Assembly: GCA_036571765.1 (NCBI GenBank)
Contig: BROE01000005.1
Location: 6,741,614-6,805,613, forward strand
Length of the DNA stretch: 64,000 nt
From: Plecoglossus altivelis
Lineage: Eukaryota; Chordata; Actinopteri; Osmeriformes; Plecoglossidae
Direction: 5' to 3'
In this document: positions 23,398 through 36,656 of the stretch, one piece after another
Position numbering within the stretch: position 1 is the stretch's first letter
How the letters are laid out: the number at the start of each line of letters is the position of its first letter
Translations under genes and position numbers: made by a program
The notes under the pieces: generated by a model
What the model was told of the DNA's origin: nothing
Seen by the model: only the letters and a program-made list of their open reading frames with translations
The model's database searches: none

Positions 23398-24130
23398 GAG
23401 TTTGCAGGAAACAAGGAAAAAGTGACAAAGTAACACTTTTGACAATGAATTGCATGTCCATGCTGGAAGCAATGCTCTCTTGACTATCTCTCCTTTTTGG
23501 ACCCTGCTCGTGAAGCTAGAGTCGATCACTACATTGAGGAAGTTGGATTGCAGAACGTAGCTACCTACTGTATAGTGTGCACCAATCATCTCTGTATGTG
23601 TACATAAATCGTGAGCTTCGGTGAGGCAGATGCATGATTCCTGACCTTGTGAAAATCCTTCTCTTTAGTTGGTTGGGAGGGGCAGGAAGGTTTGTACAAT
23701 CCAGAGCAACATTTAAAGTTGTTTACTTTGATGTTGTTTTCCTCTTTACGTTTTTCTTTGCATGTGATGTATGGAAAGGTGAGCATGTAGAAGTAAACTG
23801 TGGTTGATAGGAGGGCTGTTATCCTGACTTCCAGGGGGGGGGGGGGGCAGAAGTAATGACGCCAATTGAAGCCATGAGGCAAACCTTGAATAGAACTTCG
23901 TTTGTTCATATTCAGAGGGGGTACAGGTCAAGTCTGTATTTTTCTTCTTTAATTCCTTCAATTTTATATTACCACAAACATTTCACAGCTACAGTTTACT
24001 GGGACCCCTGCTGTGTGGAAAGTGTTTATGGAAATGGCATAAGACATGAATGGTAGCAGTTGTGCATTTGTATAATATCGCTTCATGCTTCTCTGTCTCG
24101 TCCTCATTAAAACTTGCAGGTTGTGAATTA
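23398..24130 (+). other. 3' UTR of the zpld1-like gene (approximate end)
   Basis: No exon follows the stop codon (TAA 23395-23397). The best poly(A) signal nearby is the variant ATTAAA at 24106-24111. A run of 14 G residues lies at 23834-23847. Confidence 0.4.
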
Positions 24131-24694
24131 TAATGCTGATTCCTTTTATTGTGGCTCCATAACCTTATCTCCACATTGTGCAACTTGCCATGAAACCCAA
24201 ATCACATTAACAACATCCAGCAATTTCAGAGAAGTGCAGTTAATGAACGTTTTTTAAATGATCAAGCAGAGCTTGAGGATGTTACTTTGAACCAGTTATT
24301 TTACCAGTTCTTTTCTCGTTGCGGACACATGGCCATTACAATTGATTGTAGGGGTTTAGCTGTGGCGGTTTCACAAAATAGATGTGGATGAATAACTCTG
24401 GGAGTGAAGAAGTAACTGTCCACTAGAGGGTATCTAATCACCATTTTTTAAATCAGAGAATTTGGCGACAATGCATGGGGCTGCTTACAAAGGATGGTGA
24501 TTCTGGTTGTGAAGGTAAGCATACTCAAGTAACTGCTATATTTAGATTTACGAAGTGTCAAGTAGATACTTCATATTTCCTTCACATTTAACTTGTCTTT
24601 AAATACATGTTTTGATATGAATTTCATTTTTTTAACTGCTAATTGGATCATACATTTAACAAACAATATTATCCTATGTAATGTACGGTACAGG

Positions 24695-24745
24695 ACCTGT
24701 GACCTTATGATCTGTTAATATGTTCTAACCACTAGGCTAACTGTG
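24695..24745 (-). mobile_element. Possible decayed tRNA-derived SINE remnant
   Basis: On the minus strand the stretch TAGCCTAGTGGTTAGAAC resembles the A box of tRNA-derived SINEs. It is followed about 30 bases later by a weak GGTCACAGGTC that could be a degraded B box. There is no clear body or tail. Confidence 0.3.
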
Positions 24746-26128
24746 CAAACACAAGGAGGAAATGTTGTTTACTGAAATCTAGCTGGGATGGCGCCTTAAA
24801 CCATAAATAGATTGTTAATAGCTTGGTTGAAAATGATCTAATTATGACATTGCCGACATCTAAGTAGGCCACTACAAAGTGTTTGACAAGATGACCCAGT
24901 TAAAACAGCAGTGGATACATCTGCTCGTTGATCATGTCGTCACGAGCAATGATCAGAGTAACTGTGGCTTCGACATAAATCTAACTTTGTATATGAGTGA
25001 ATTAAAACAAGGACAGTCACTCTCTCTTTCTCGCTCTCTCTAATGGCGTGAGCATTAACCTTTCCTTACAGATGGCGAACTTCCTAAAATGTTAATGCTG
25101 AAGGGGGTTGGTGTCAGGGGAGATGTAGTCTAGAGGTCCGTCTGTTTGTTGGCTTCTACATTGGTGAATCCATCAATTCCAACTAACCTTATAGTCCAAA
25201 TGGGAAGGCTGGGAGGCTAAATGGATGGCCTCCCCAGTAACACAATCAAGTCCATAATTTGATATGTATGAATAAGTGGTATTCGCATTGATAGAAAAGT
25301 AAGACATATGACGCACAATATTTTAGTGTACACTGAGACAACATCCTGGTAGGGTGAAACTGTGACAGAAGAAAAGTCTGAACAATAGATCTTTTTAGAA
25401 CAAGATAAATGTCCCAAAAAGAAAAAAAAACTCGCATTTGGAAAAAAAAGAAAAGAACCGACATATATTTTGGTGTCATGCTGTTCTTAGATAGATAAAA
25501 TCCACAGCATGGTTTTCTAAGAGACTGCAGCGCTGTCTTGTCAGCTGTCTGTTTACATTTCCAGACAGGACCATTATAAAAAATTGATAGACCTGGTCTG
25601 CAATGTGGGTCAGCTAAATGAAGAAACAAAGAGCTTATCTTAAACCTTAAAGGCAGATATTTCACCTGGTCCATTCACTGTCAATGTAAAAAAGGCTGTA
25701 TAAATATGCATATGTAATTATTGTTATGGATTATAGAAAGATGAGGTTTTGAGCAGACATAATCAGCTGGAACAAATGAGCTGGGAGTCATTATGTGCAT
25801 TAATGCAACATTAAGATCTTAAAGGAAACCAGACTGATAACTCTGGAGTCATTTCAGACACAGCAATGAACATAAAGGCCCTGAAGAATTCTTTTAAATT
25901 TAGGTTTGTTCTACATAGTCAAACCAGAGAAATCTGGAGAGGAAGATATGTTCAGTGAACAGATTATGGTCATACCACAGATTGTAGTCTGCCTTTAGCA
26001 CCCAGTGTAGAGCCTCAAAACTCTTGCTCTCTAAAAGTTGATCTGTTTTCAGTGGCAAGGTATGTGGACAGCAGATAAAGGGGATTTGGGCTGAAGCTTT
26101 GTCCTTATGCAAACAGTGGGGAAGACAA

Positions 26129-26205
<77 letters not shown>

Positions 26206-29200
26206 TAGAGAGAGAGAAAGAATGGCAAATCCCTGCAAAAGAAGAAGTAATCCTGCTCTGGTTGAGCTGCGGTGTTTGTCCTCTGGACTAGCATTTCAAC
26301 TCCTCAAACACATTTGGGGACTACTAACTATTAAAATGTAGACCCCTACAGCAGGAGACTCCTCTGGAATTTGGAAATGAAGTGTGGGCCACCCACGCAA
26401 AGGGAAAGGACTATCAGCCATTGAATACATCGGCTGTCTACCACAATATAACCCTGAAAATGGAGAAACACTCACTCTAGTGAGTATAGTTTGAGGCTGG
26501 ACATCCCCAACACAGAAATGCCTTTATATCTGAATCACAACCCTCTATATTGATAGTAAGGATGATTCTCTGGCTTTCATCTGGCTATTGTTTTGAGTTT
26601 GAAATAAACCCCCTTAAATGGAGAATACTATCATCGCCTTGTCCTACTTTATCTTGGCATATTTGTCAAGCTGTCCATCCACACTTCAACACCGGGGTAC
26701 TCGCAAATGATTGATGCGGCACCTCTTAATGTGATGGATGAAACCCCCATTCCCTGCCGTGAGAGAAGGGCAGAGCCCATCCTTGTGGGGTCCTCCCACG
26801 CTTGTGTACATCCCTGGTGGTACAAAGGCACATTCAATTTAAACCCCATTAATAATGCACTGGCAGACAGACTGAGAACAGCAACGGGCCTGAAGGGAGC
26901 TGGAGAAGGACTGCCTCCATTTTGGTTTAGAGGCTAGGTTTGATTGGGATTTGCAGGATCAAGGACTTATGAGAAGAACGCTGGACAAAAGCTTGTGGTA
27001 GATTACACCCAAGGTGATTAACTGACTGACAAGTTTGCATGTTCTCTAAAAACAAAATCTACGCTTGTTTCGATGCATCTAAAAAAGGAATCCTAATCCG
27101 AAAAAAGTGACGTATTCCTATGAAACTGATAAAACGCAGACTGTTTCTGTTTGGTTCACATATGGAATGTCTCAGACTCATCTTGTCTACACACTCCACG
27201 AGGGAGTAGGGAGGGAGGTGGATGAAAGAGGAAATGTTGTATTGGTCGGGTAATCAGAAGATACAAGCCATTAATAGTGAGTGGGTTGGCAAACAGACCC
27301 CACACACCCTCTTTACCGGAGGAATGCATGTCCACTTAGCCTTGCTGACCTAACACTAATGCAGTCTCCAGGGGCTGGGGTGGGGCTGGGGTGCGGGGCC
27401 AAATCACATGGTACAGTAAGAGACTCATGAGATGCACTCATACAAAGCAAACATCCTCTGACACTCGGTTGAGACGTGTTGCTGTGCACCAATCCCTGTG
27501 CGGTATGTCCTTTGATAATTCATGAGGGGAACCAGACATCCCAAAACTAGGGGTAGACAGCCTGGGGCGGAGACCCAGCTAGGCTAAACCAACCTGTTTC
27601 ATTATGCATATAGTACATAGCTCTCTATGACCCTAACTGAAGACTCCACCTCTGTCACACTGAGAGCGAACAGCCAGATATGGTGTGGTTCCTATTGCCA
27701 GCCTCGCTCTTCACACATCTCTGTGTCAAGTAGCATCCAATGGATAGGAGATTTTGTGTAATTGCAAGCAGATCCCCAATCGACCCACCCTGAGTGACGA
27801 CCCTCCTGGCTTGTACACTGTAGTCTGACTGATTAGGATGAGAGGTGGGTGCAGGTGAACTAATGGGGTTCACATCAGAGGAAAATAGCATGGCACTAAA
27901 AAGCCAGCATGAATCCCCTCCTGATGCTGTCAAGTGGTAGCTCCCGGGGCAAATCCTGCCAAGCACTTGACTGTGAGCTGCACAGTCAAGTGTAGGTGGA
28001 AAAGCAAAATGTTACTGGCAACACAGAGTCTGTCAAATCGTTAAGTTACAATTATCCCTCAGGATCTCGAGTGGTTGATTGGTACAGGCTACCCAAGGTC
28101 ATTCTGTTAACTGTAAGAAGACCCATTCAAGCTGGTTTCCAGGGCACAATGGGTTGAACAAAATATCACAAGTTCCAAGTGGGCTGAGCAGTTATCAAAT
28201 CAGTGAAAGACACCATTTTTGATTTGAATGTTTTTCTCTCTTTTTCAGCTGTTAACACAGACTGATAAATTGCAATGTTGCTTGTTTATTTACTAGTTAT
28301 AAATGACTTAGTAGTTACCTTCAGCTGCTTGTGAAATTTCTCAATTTTTCGATCCCTTCATTCATCCGTCTTCTAGAGTGTGAAACAATGGAGGATCTTA
28401 ATGAGGTCTACTTTGATTTTTGAAGTGGAACAATACCAAGGCACTATTACTTGTTCGTTGTTTTGCTTTTCTACAATCTTTTGTCTGCAATTTTGATATG
28501 TCTGTGCAAGGAATACATTATCTTCTGCCTCTGACTTCCTTGTCTCGTATTTTCTCTCCATCTCTTGTGATGCGATATGATTTAATCATTTGAACGTGAA
28601 CTTTTAACAGATGAACTCTAAACCACACACAACCGGATGAAGAACACTGTATGTGTGGGGGGTTTTCAAACATCTTCTTACCATTCTTTTCCTGTATCAG
28701 ATGTGACGTTTTCATTTTGCATTTTCAGTCTAGCGCAAGGGAGGACCAAATTAGACACTGAAACTCCTGAGATGGAACCACAAAAAAAACCAACAACGAG
28801 CTGAATAAAGATTCAAACTGTTTTCACATACATGAGAGGATCTGGTATTGTGGAGCTGTGCTTAGGTAGTTGGGGGGCAAAATGATTAAAAATGCTTTTC
28901 TCCACCCACTTCGGAGCACCCTGTTTAGAATAATGGGGGAAGACGTTCTCCCTGTGGGACTCCAGAGAAGAGATCTTGAAACACAACCTAATACATGCAG
29001 GCTTTTCCCATGACACATTTGTGTTGAAAAAGAAGTTCTTCATTGTCTTTTTAAGAGAGCAAAAACATCTGAGCTCTGCGTTTCAGTTCTCAGCTTGGCT
29101 CCAAGTGCTGAAGGCAAGGTACATCAGCATCGTTTGATTAAAGATTCATGCCCTTTCAGACAGTTTTTTTCCCCCTCTCATTTCGGGGTGTGCCTCATGT

Positions 29201-32200
29201 GCCTCCATCTTCAGGGAGCCCATGGTCTAGGGTGGGGGTTCTCTCTCCCCACACATCTCATTTGTTTTGCTGTTGTTTGTCTGTAGATTCTGTGAACGGA
29301 ATGGCATCCAGCCACTCAGGTGCTCTCTTGTGAAGCTGATGAGTCAGATACATGGATCTATGATCGATGACGAATGTTACAAAAGCCAAAATAACAGAAG
29401 TGGATTATTTGCCACTAGATGTGCCAGTGAGTCAGCTCTCTCATGTCCAAGACAATAGCAAGGATGCCTGATTGGCTGCTCAGACTAAGAATGTCAATTT
29501 CAAGCTTCTCGGTCTAAGTCTTTCCCTTCTGTACTTGGTGGCTGGAAGAGGAAATGAATAAATAGTAGGGTGAAGATATCTTCGCCAAAATCCTCCATTA
29601 GATGTTAAATGAGTTCAACCAATCTTTTGATGAAGAACAAAGAGAGGCTGGTCAGCGAGAAAATAATCTCTATTTTATGTCCATCGATGTTCTTTAAAGA
29701 GAGAGAGCTAAATTACATTGTGTAAGATTAGTGTGAAGGGATTTAATTGACCTCAAACAGATAATTGTGTATTGTCTCAGTCATTAAGGTTGTTACAGAG
29801 AAATCCAGGTAAACAGAATGCATGTAGTCACTTCTGTTGATCAGGTCTTTTAGGATATGCAAGTGTTCACATACATTGACCTTCGAGTTTGAATGTTGTA
29901 CAGAGTCACACTGAAAAACACTACGGACTCACAAGTGTTCCATTGTTGCTTGCAGACTTCAGAAACAGGAGGTCTTTCAATAGGAAAGGGCATAGGCCTG
30001 AGGCTTCTGGGAAGGCCAAAGCACAGACTTTTGACCTCCATGGTGGAATGTTGCTGTCACGGGCAGGCTATTGTAAGACAGTGAGAGCAGAGCCATTGGA
30101 CTTCACGTAAACAGTTGTATCGTTCCAGGACAGAAGTTGTACTGTATATAGGCTTAGGGTACTATGATACTAAGAGAGTATCTGGAGTACTAAGATAACA
30201 TGGACGGCTTCATGGAGACTTGGTAGAATGGCTCAACATTATGCTCACAGAGACGCTTTAAACCTGAGATAAATGTTGAATGTTTCCTCAACGCGCATAT
30301 TTTACATCTTAATGCTGCAGCTGATGTATCACAAGGGCAAAGAGACGGATACTGTACACAGGGAACATCAGCTCTGGTATTTCTGAAAATGTCACACATT
30401 AAAAATCACCCAACGCGGCATTGCAAGGTGGTCGATGGAATGTGAAGACGCTGCTATGCCGTTCACGTATGGACCAGATTAATGGTTTGTTACCCTTGTG
30501 ACAGTTGCCACGGCTGCCGTAGGATGAATGGGTTCCAACCTTTGGTTTGTTATGTTTGTGGCGGGAAGCTTGGAGGCTGAGAGGAGGGGCAGGGAGAGAC
30601 AGGAGAGAGACCCTAATTGGAAGAGTTTCTGTCTTCCGAATAAGGCTGCTCCTCTCATTACAAGTCCAGACAGATTCTCTTGTTTAGAATAGGGTTGTCA
30701 TTAATGAGTAATGACCCTTCACCCTAGCCTGTCCCTGCTGTCAAACTATCAGGAAACACAGGCAGACACAGCAGAGGCAAAGACTTTAACCTGACAGTTA
30801 TGAAACCTCCCCTCAGTGTAACAGACAACCAAAAAATATGTACTTTACATATTTACCTCTGTGCTGTACCAATAATAAAACTTTTTGAGCATTCTCATCC
30901 TGTACATTTTTTATGTTCCTTTCTACATTGTTCAAACGCTTTGTTTCAGTCCTTCTATCTCTATTATTGATCCATTGAGCCCATTTGACCAATTTCTGAC
31001 TGTTTGACAACAACGTCTCAAGGCAAGCTAGCTGTTTTCATTCAGAGCAACAGTACAACATAGATCTCATCTTGAGATGGAGAAAATTCATTGGATTTCT
31101 CATGTTTGTCTACTGTTTTAGATTCATAACCTGACCCACACATAATACTTTCCCAGTGTGTAAGGTGAAAGAAATCACTCCTAACAAAAAGGTTAAACAT
31201 TTGGTAAAGTCCATCCACCCAAGAAGAATACTGGATAGCAGGTGCTGTGTGTGAGCCTGCTGTCTCTACACTTATCCAGCACGAATTAACATCAGTGTAC
31301 AGGTGTTCATGACTGTTGTACTAGAGCAGATTTTAGATGAATGGTACAAGTAGTAACAATAAAGAGAACAATAACATAAAAGAGAAAATTCGAAAATGAC
31401 CGGAGGCCCTACTGCTAAGTTGCTCAGAAGTGGTCATTCAGAGGCGCAGTGGAAGACACGGGAGGCATCAAGGACTGGGACCCTTTCAGTTCAGTGCAGA
31501 CACACACAGTTCTTCAAAAAGCTTTTGAAGAACCTTGCTTCCATCTAAAGGTTCAAATTACCCATTCAAACATGTAATTATTTTGCGTCAGAATCAGACT
31601 AAAACCATCCAAATTTTGAAGTGTTTGTCAGTGACTGATCTGTAACCAAAGTCAAGAGGAATCATTGAAGTACTACTGGCACGACAACTCTCCATTATAA
31701 TGATTTTACTCTTTGGATCTTTAAACATATTTTCAACATTTTCTGAATGATGTAAACAAAGTTTAAAATAACACAAAGAATTTCAAAGTACATCCCAAGG
31801 CATGTATGAAACAAACACCTTCCCAAGCGTCACGAGAAGCTTTGAGTGAACTATAAATATCCTTCATCACACGGTTTGCACACAGAACATACACAGCATG
31901 TGTGCAAAGCTTATGTGCACAACACAGAAGACACACTGAACATAGGGGACACGTGAGATCCAACAAGAGACTTTCAGCGGGCTTCACACTTCTTTGTCCT
32001 CAGCGTTAGCACTTGCTTGTATTGCTCGTCCTTCCCTCTAAAGCCAGTGCTGCATTGTTATGGGAACTGCATGAGCCAAGGTAGCGTTTGTTTCATTATT
32101 GATTCCAATGCTACTGATTTTAGTTTGTTTGCTGGCAGGGCGGAAGGGGAACACACCCTGTTTGTGTGCTTGTAGGTCGTAAGTGGGTGTTCAGTTTATT

Positions 32201-35200
32201 GAATACTCAAATTGGCTTGTTGATATTCTGGCCCCACAGGCCGCAGAAAGACATTATCAACATGGCAGGAGCAATTTCCACCCAACCGTCTTTTGCCGTT
32301 GTAGAAACATAAAACAGGTATTTCCACTAGTAACATCCCTGGGGTCTTCAGCCAACAAAATCCCCAAAGATTCAAGTGTCACGGGACTTACCTATCTCTC
32401 CCCAGGTCCACGCCCTGAAAGCCAACTCCCTGTCTGTGCTTGGACCATTTATGTTGCATCTATCTGATTGAGCTGTTGACAGAAGGCTGAGCTGGATCTA
32501 GAGTGACCTGGCTTCATGTTCAGAGCTCTCAGGCACTCAGGCCCTGTAGTGTTAGACATCATGGCTCACATGAGGACATTACTTTTCTTCCCTTAAATCA
32601 CTGGCTAATGTCTGCTTGCTTTGATGCGTTTTACCAGACAACATGTCCTCTTTAACTTTTCACAATTTAGGAACTTTCCCGACATCTAAAATCTCTCAAG
32701 AATATGACAGGGATTATTCTAATATATGTAAAATTGGGAAACAGGCATAGAAAGTAGTTTAAAAGTAACTTTGAAACTATTTTAACTATTTAATGAATAT
32801 TTCCAACTTTTTACAAGATGACAGTTCTTTCAAAGCCAGACATGGCCCATGATGATTCAGCGGAATAGTCTGTGGTTGAAAAATAGTAGCCTACCTTTAA
32901 TATCTTATTCCCGTGTCATCGCTTTGATAATCTTGACATACCCTTTTCAGTCAAATGTATCGAATGGTTTCATCTTGCCATGGCTGGTATCTCCTGTCTC
33001 AGCTTTAAAGGCAAAACAGATCAAAGATTGCCAATGTAATTGCCTAACCCAAATGATCACTGTTTATTTCAAGGAAAAATTGTGAATGATGTGCGCAATA
33101 GTGAAATTGACTAATGAACTTCTTTCTTATTAAAACAGTGCTGAAGGGGAAAAGACATGTCTTGGCTTATTTGCACTTCCAGTTCATCTGGTTTGAACAA
33201 AGTTTGACAACCTTCAGTTTCTATAGACTTTCTTTATGAGACGATCCTCAAAACGTCCTTTTGGACACTGAAGACAGAATTCCAGCCCAGACCTTTCGCT
33301 TTTCTTTTTTTTCTTTTCTTTTTTTCTATTGACATAATTCTGTTTTGTTTACAATCTGATTTCTATGTGGATCTGTATTAAGATTATTATTATTTTAGGA
33401 GGGGCTCTAACTAAATGAGATGAAAATAAATAAACCACAGTCTGAATAAAGCTTTTTTGTGGCAAATGTACACAATCTTTAATTCAACACACAAAATCTG
33501 ATGACTGTTATTTTCTGCATAATCAAGTTTGTGTTGGGAGTGTAAGCCTACATCAGGGCACACATAAATACTGTTGATTCCAGAGGCTTTATGCCATCAT
33601 TAGCTGACAGACCATCAAATAATTGCAGGCTTAGTTGAAGTATAAACATTACTGACAGTTGACAGCTGAGTGGTTCCTAGTAGACAAGCCTATGTCTTCA
33701 TGAATAATTTCACCACTTCTTTCCCAGCCAGTTACGTTCAGTCAAACTGCACAAAGAAAGCATGAGACATTTTGAAACCCCACCATAGTGCACATAAAAT
33801 GGGCATGAAACTGTAAATAACTTGAACCCAATGGGATTATGTGATGTTCTAACTGCATGATAAATGATTTGACTTTCTCGTTTGTGATTTATCTTTCTCA
33901 TTTGTTTGACAGATAATTTCAACAAGCCATTGCTATTGATTACTAAAAGACTATTGAGGCATGGACGATTTGATGAGATATAGAGATGCATCTCTGGTGT
34001 TTCTGTAAGTACGATAATTTGTTGAATAAAGTTGGTCTCTGCAGAGAACAATGAAATCAATACAGCACAGACTCTTCACAGAGCTATAGGGGTAACCCTG
34101 CCATCGACCAATGCCCACTCGCACACTCAATCAGATTAACTAATGAAGCGATCATCGATTGAGAGTGGAGCTGCGGGCTGACACAGGCCTGCCATTACTT
34201 GGAACCCCACCTCCCTGGGCTACAGAAGAAATGTTAGGGTCACTGTCTTTGTCGTTACACAATATGTATGTTGAAGCCCCCCCCATTACTCTCCCCCTCT
34301 CTCTGTCAGCCTAATCGTACATCTGCAGCTCTGAAGGAGCCTGTCTGGGTAAGGGACCTATGACCCAACACACACTTCCCCTGAGGCAATGCAAGGGACA
34401 TTCCTTGTACCCCACATATGCAGCTTCTCCACAATAGAGGCCAATTCTGGATTAGTAGAGAGATGGTAAAGGTGTATAGTCTTACTAAGATACTATTAAA
34501 ATGGCAGACTTCTTGACAACTAGTATGTGACAACATAGTGGATCTGTAAACACATTCTACTGAATGTGTACATTTATGTCATGGTATCTAAAGTGTCTTA
34601 CTCAATACAACTATAGAATTTCAGGGTCTTCACATTCATCCCACGAAGTTCAGCAAGATATCTCACTGGAGGTCAAAGGAAGAAAACTATTTTTCTCATA
34701 AAATGAAAGACTGCACGTTTTTTCTACAGAGCCTCAAATGTGACATATACCGAATCATTATTCTATTCCAGAGCTCTGTAGATTGTCAATGTTCTTCAGT
34801 GAGTACAAAGAGGTTCAGATAACTCATGGAACGTTCCTTCAGTATAAAAAATTATATTTATACATAAGTGCCCTGTGCCCGTATTGGCAAGTCACATTAT
34901 TGGAGGGACTCGACACAATGCAGAACAGATGTGCATGTTGTCCTTTTGTAATACAGAACACCATATCTCAGTAGATACTTCATTCTCAGTTGCCGTCTCG
35001 ATTTAAACCCCCAGAGCAACTCTCAGTATACCCTCTATTTTAGTTTAGCAAATGAAAGCCAGATTCAAGCCATTGTCGCGAGTCAGTCTTAATCAATCTC
35101 AACCATGTGTGGACGGAAACAAACAGTCTTCGTTTTTATCCTGTGCACTCCAGTGTATTACTTAAAGAAGGTGTTGCTTTGCGGTGAACTGCTAATCAAA

Positions 35201-36236
35201 ATGTATTTGGTTTCTCAAATGCTCTCAGTCAATAGGTACCATGGTTGCAAACAAGTTGCGAGAGGACACCTTTCTGCTGTAGTGCTTCTGTTTTTGGCTG
35301 ATTGATTCCAGGTCCATGGCCCTCTTATGTTACCTCCCCACTTCTAAAGAAAAAAATGGTATTTAATCAGGCACTGACAAATAGCGTTAACATGTGACTT
35401 ATGGATTGGAAACAGTGCCTCTCTTTGTACAAGCAATTAAACTATGTAAGTAACTGAACTCAACTTTGAATTTGAATGAGTATACAGCAATTTCAGTGCT
35501 TAACTCTCCAATATGAACAGTGAACAGTCTGAACAGTGCTTAACAAGTTAAGGTATTCTCACTTGCATGACAACTGGAGATACAGCGGATATTATTGTGA
35601 GGCTTCTACCTTGACAAGGGATGACCCCCTTCTGGTCAAAAAGGGCCTTTATTTTAGCTACCTAAGTCCTTATGGTCTCTTGGTTGGTTCTGGCCTGAAG
35701 TCTTAAGCTCTGGTAAGCCCGTGAATTAAGCCTGACCCTATGCACTGACTTATACACCTTCACACACTACTTTGTGACGACTTGCAATCCTTGCCCTTGC
35801 TTATAAATTCCTACTCCCACACAAGCCTTTACCTGAGAATGACCCTCTAGCACAGATAAGTAAGACCCTGATTTCTGTCTTGTACACTTTCTTTCTTCCT
35901 TCCACCTCCTACAGGTAAAAGACATACATCAGTGTGGTTACTTAGAGGCCTTGAAATGGAAAAGATGCATTCATCAGATGCGTTACATTCACAATAATAA
36001 AACTGTCTTCATCCAAGTTGACAACTGAACATAACACAAGTGTTTTACAGTGGCCAAGTTTAAGACATTAAAAAAATCCTTCACCAAAAATATTTCCATA
36101 ATTATTCAGTGCTGTATTTAACACCTCCCAATAAAAGCATCACCCAAACCAGGTCCCTACTAACCATTCATCTAAATGTTTGTTATGGAAATACATTTTT
36201 CTGTGTTGCTCCGTGTGAATGTTAAGAACATTGTTG
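24746..36236. other. Gene-poor interval between the ZP genes and alcam
   Basis: No exon with protein similarity or coherent splice phasing was found over about 11.5 kb. Open frames of 60-140 codons on both strands have no recognisable motifs. The interval includes a GA microsatellite at 26128-26218. Blocks of mixed composition, for instance 26380-26930 and 27300-27990, look more constrained than the surrounding AT-rich DNA, but that is an impression. In human the ZPLD1-ALCAM interval is a gene desert that is far longer. Confidence 0.5.
26128..26218. repeat. (GA)n microsatellite
   Basis: About 90 bp of GA repeats with GGGAGA interruptions. Overlapping open frames of Ser-Leu or Arg-Glu repeats on both strands are artefacts of it. 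Confidence 0.9.
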
Positions 36237-36258
36237 TCATCGTTGATCGCACGAGGCA

Positions 36259-36340
36259 CAATGTGTGTGTGTGTTTGTGTGTCTATGTGTGTGATATAGA
36301 AAGACAGAGAGGAAGATAGAGAGGAAGGGGGAGAGAGGGA

Positions 36341-36374
<34 letters not shown>

Positions 36375-36386
36375 AAGAGAGAGAGT
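36259..36386. repeat. GT then GA microsatellites upstream of alcam
   Basis: A (GT)n-rich run (36259-36294) followed by GA-rich runs to about 36386, roughly 270 bp before the alcam start codon. It probably lies in the promoter or 5' UTR. No TATA box is evident between it and the ATG. Confidence 0.8.
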
Positions 36387-36656
36387 GGTGAAGGGGGGTC
36401 GGCAAGAGACTGGGGTGGGTCCTGGGCGGAGTTGCTTTACAAATCTACCTAGCTGTCTCGACTGATCCGGTCTCCCGCATTTCACCTGTTCGCCTTCAGA
36501 AGTAGAACACTACAGGACACATTGAGTGAATGATTGAATAATATAGTGTATTTTACACCGAAAACTTTGTCCAATTACATAAAACGTTACAGCGAATCAC
36601 TAACTCGTGTTTTAACCCAAGCCCAAAATCAACTTGGAACCGTGCCACTCGCAAGG

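Noticed and set aside
25246..25674. 142-codon minus-strand frame between the ZP genes and alcam
   Set aside because: Low-complexity aromatic-rich translation of AT-rich DNA, no domain and no supporting splice structure.
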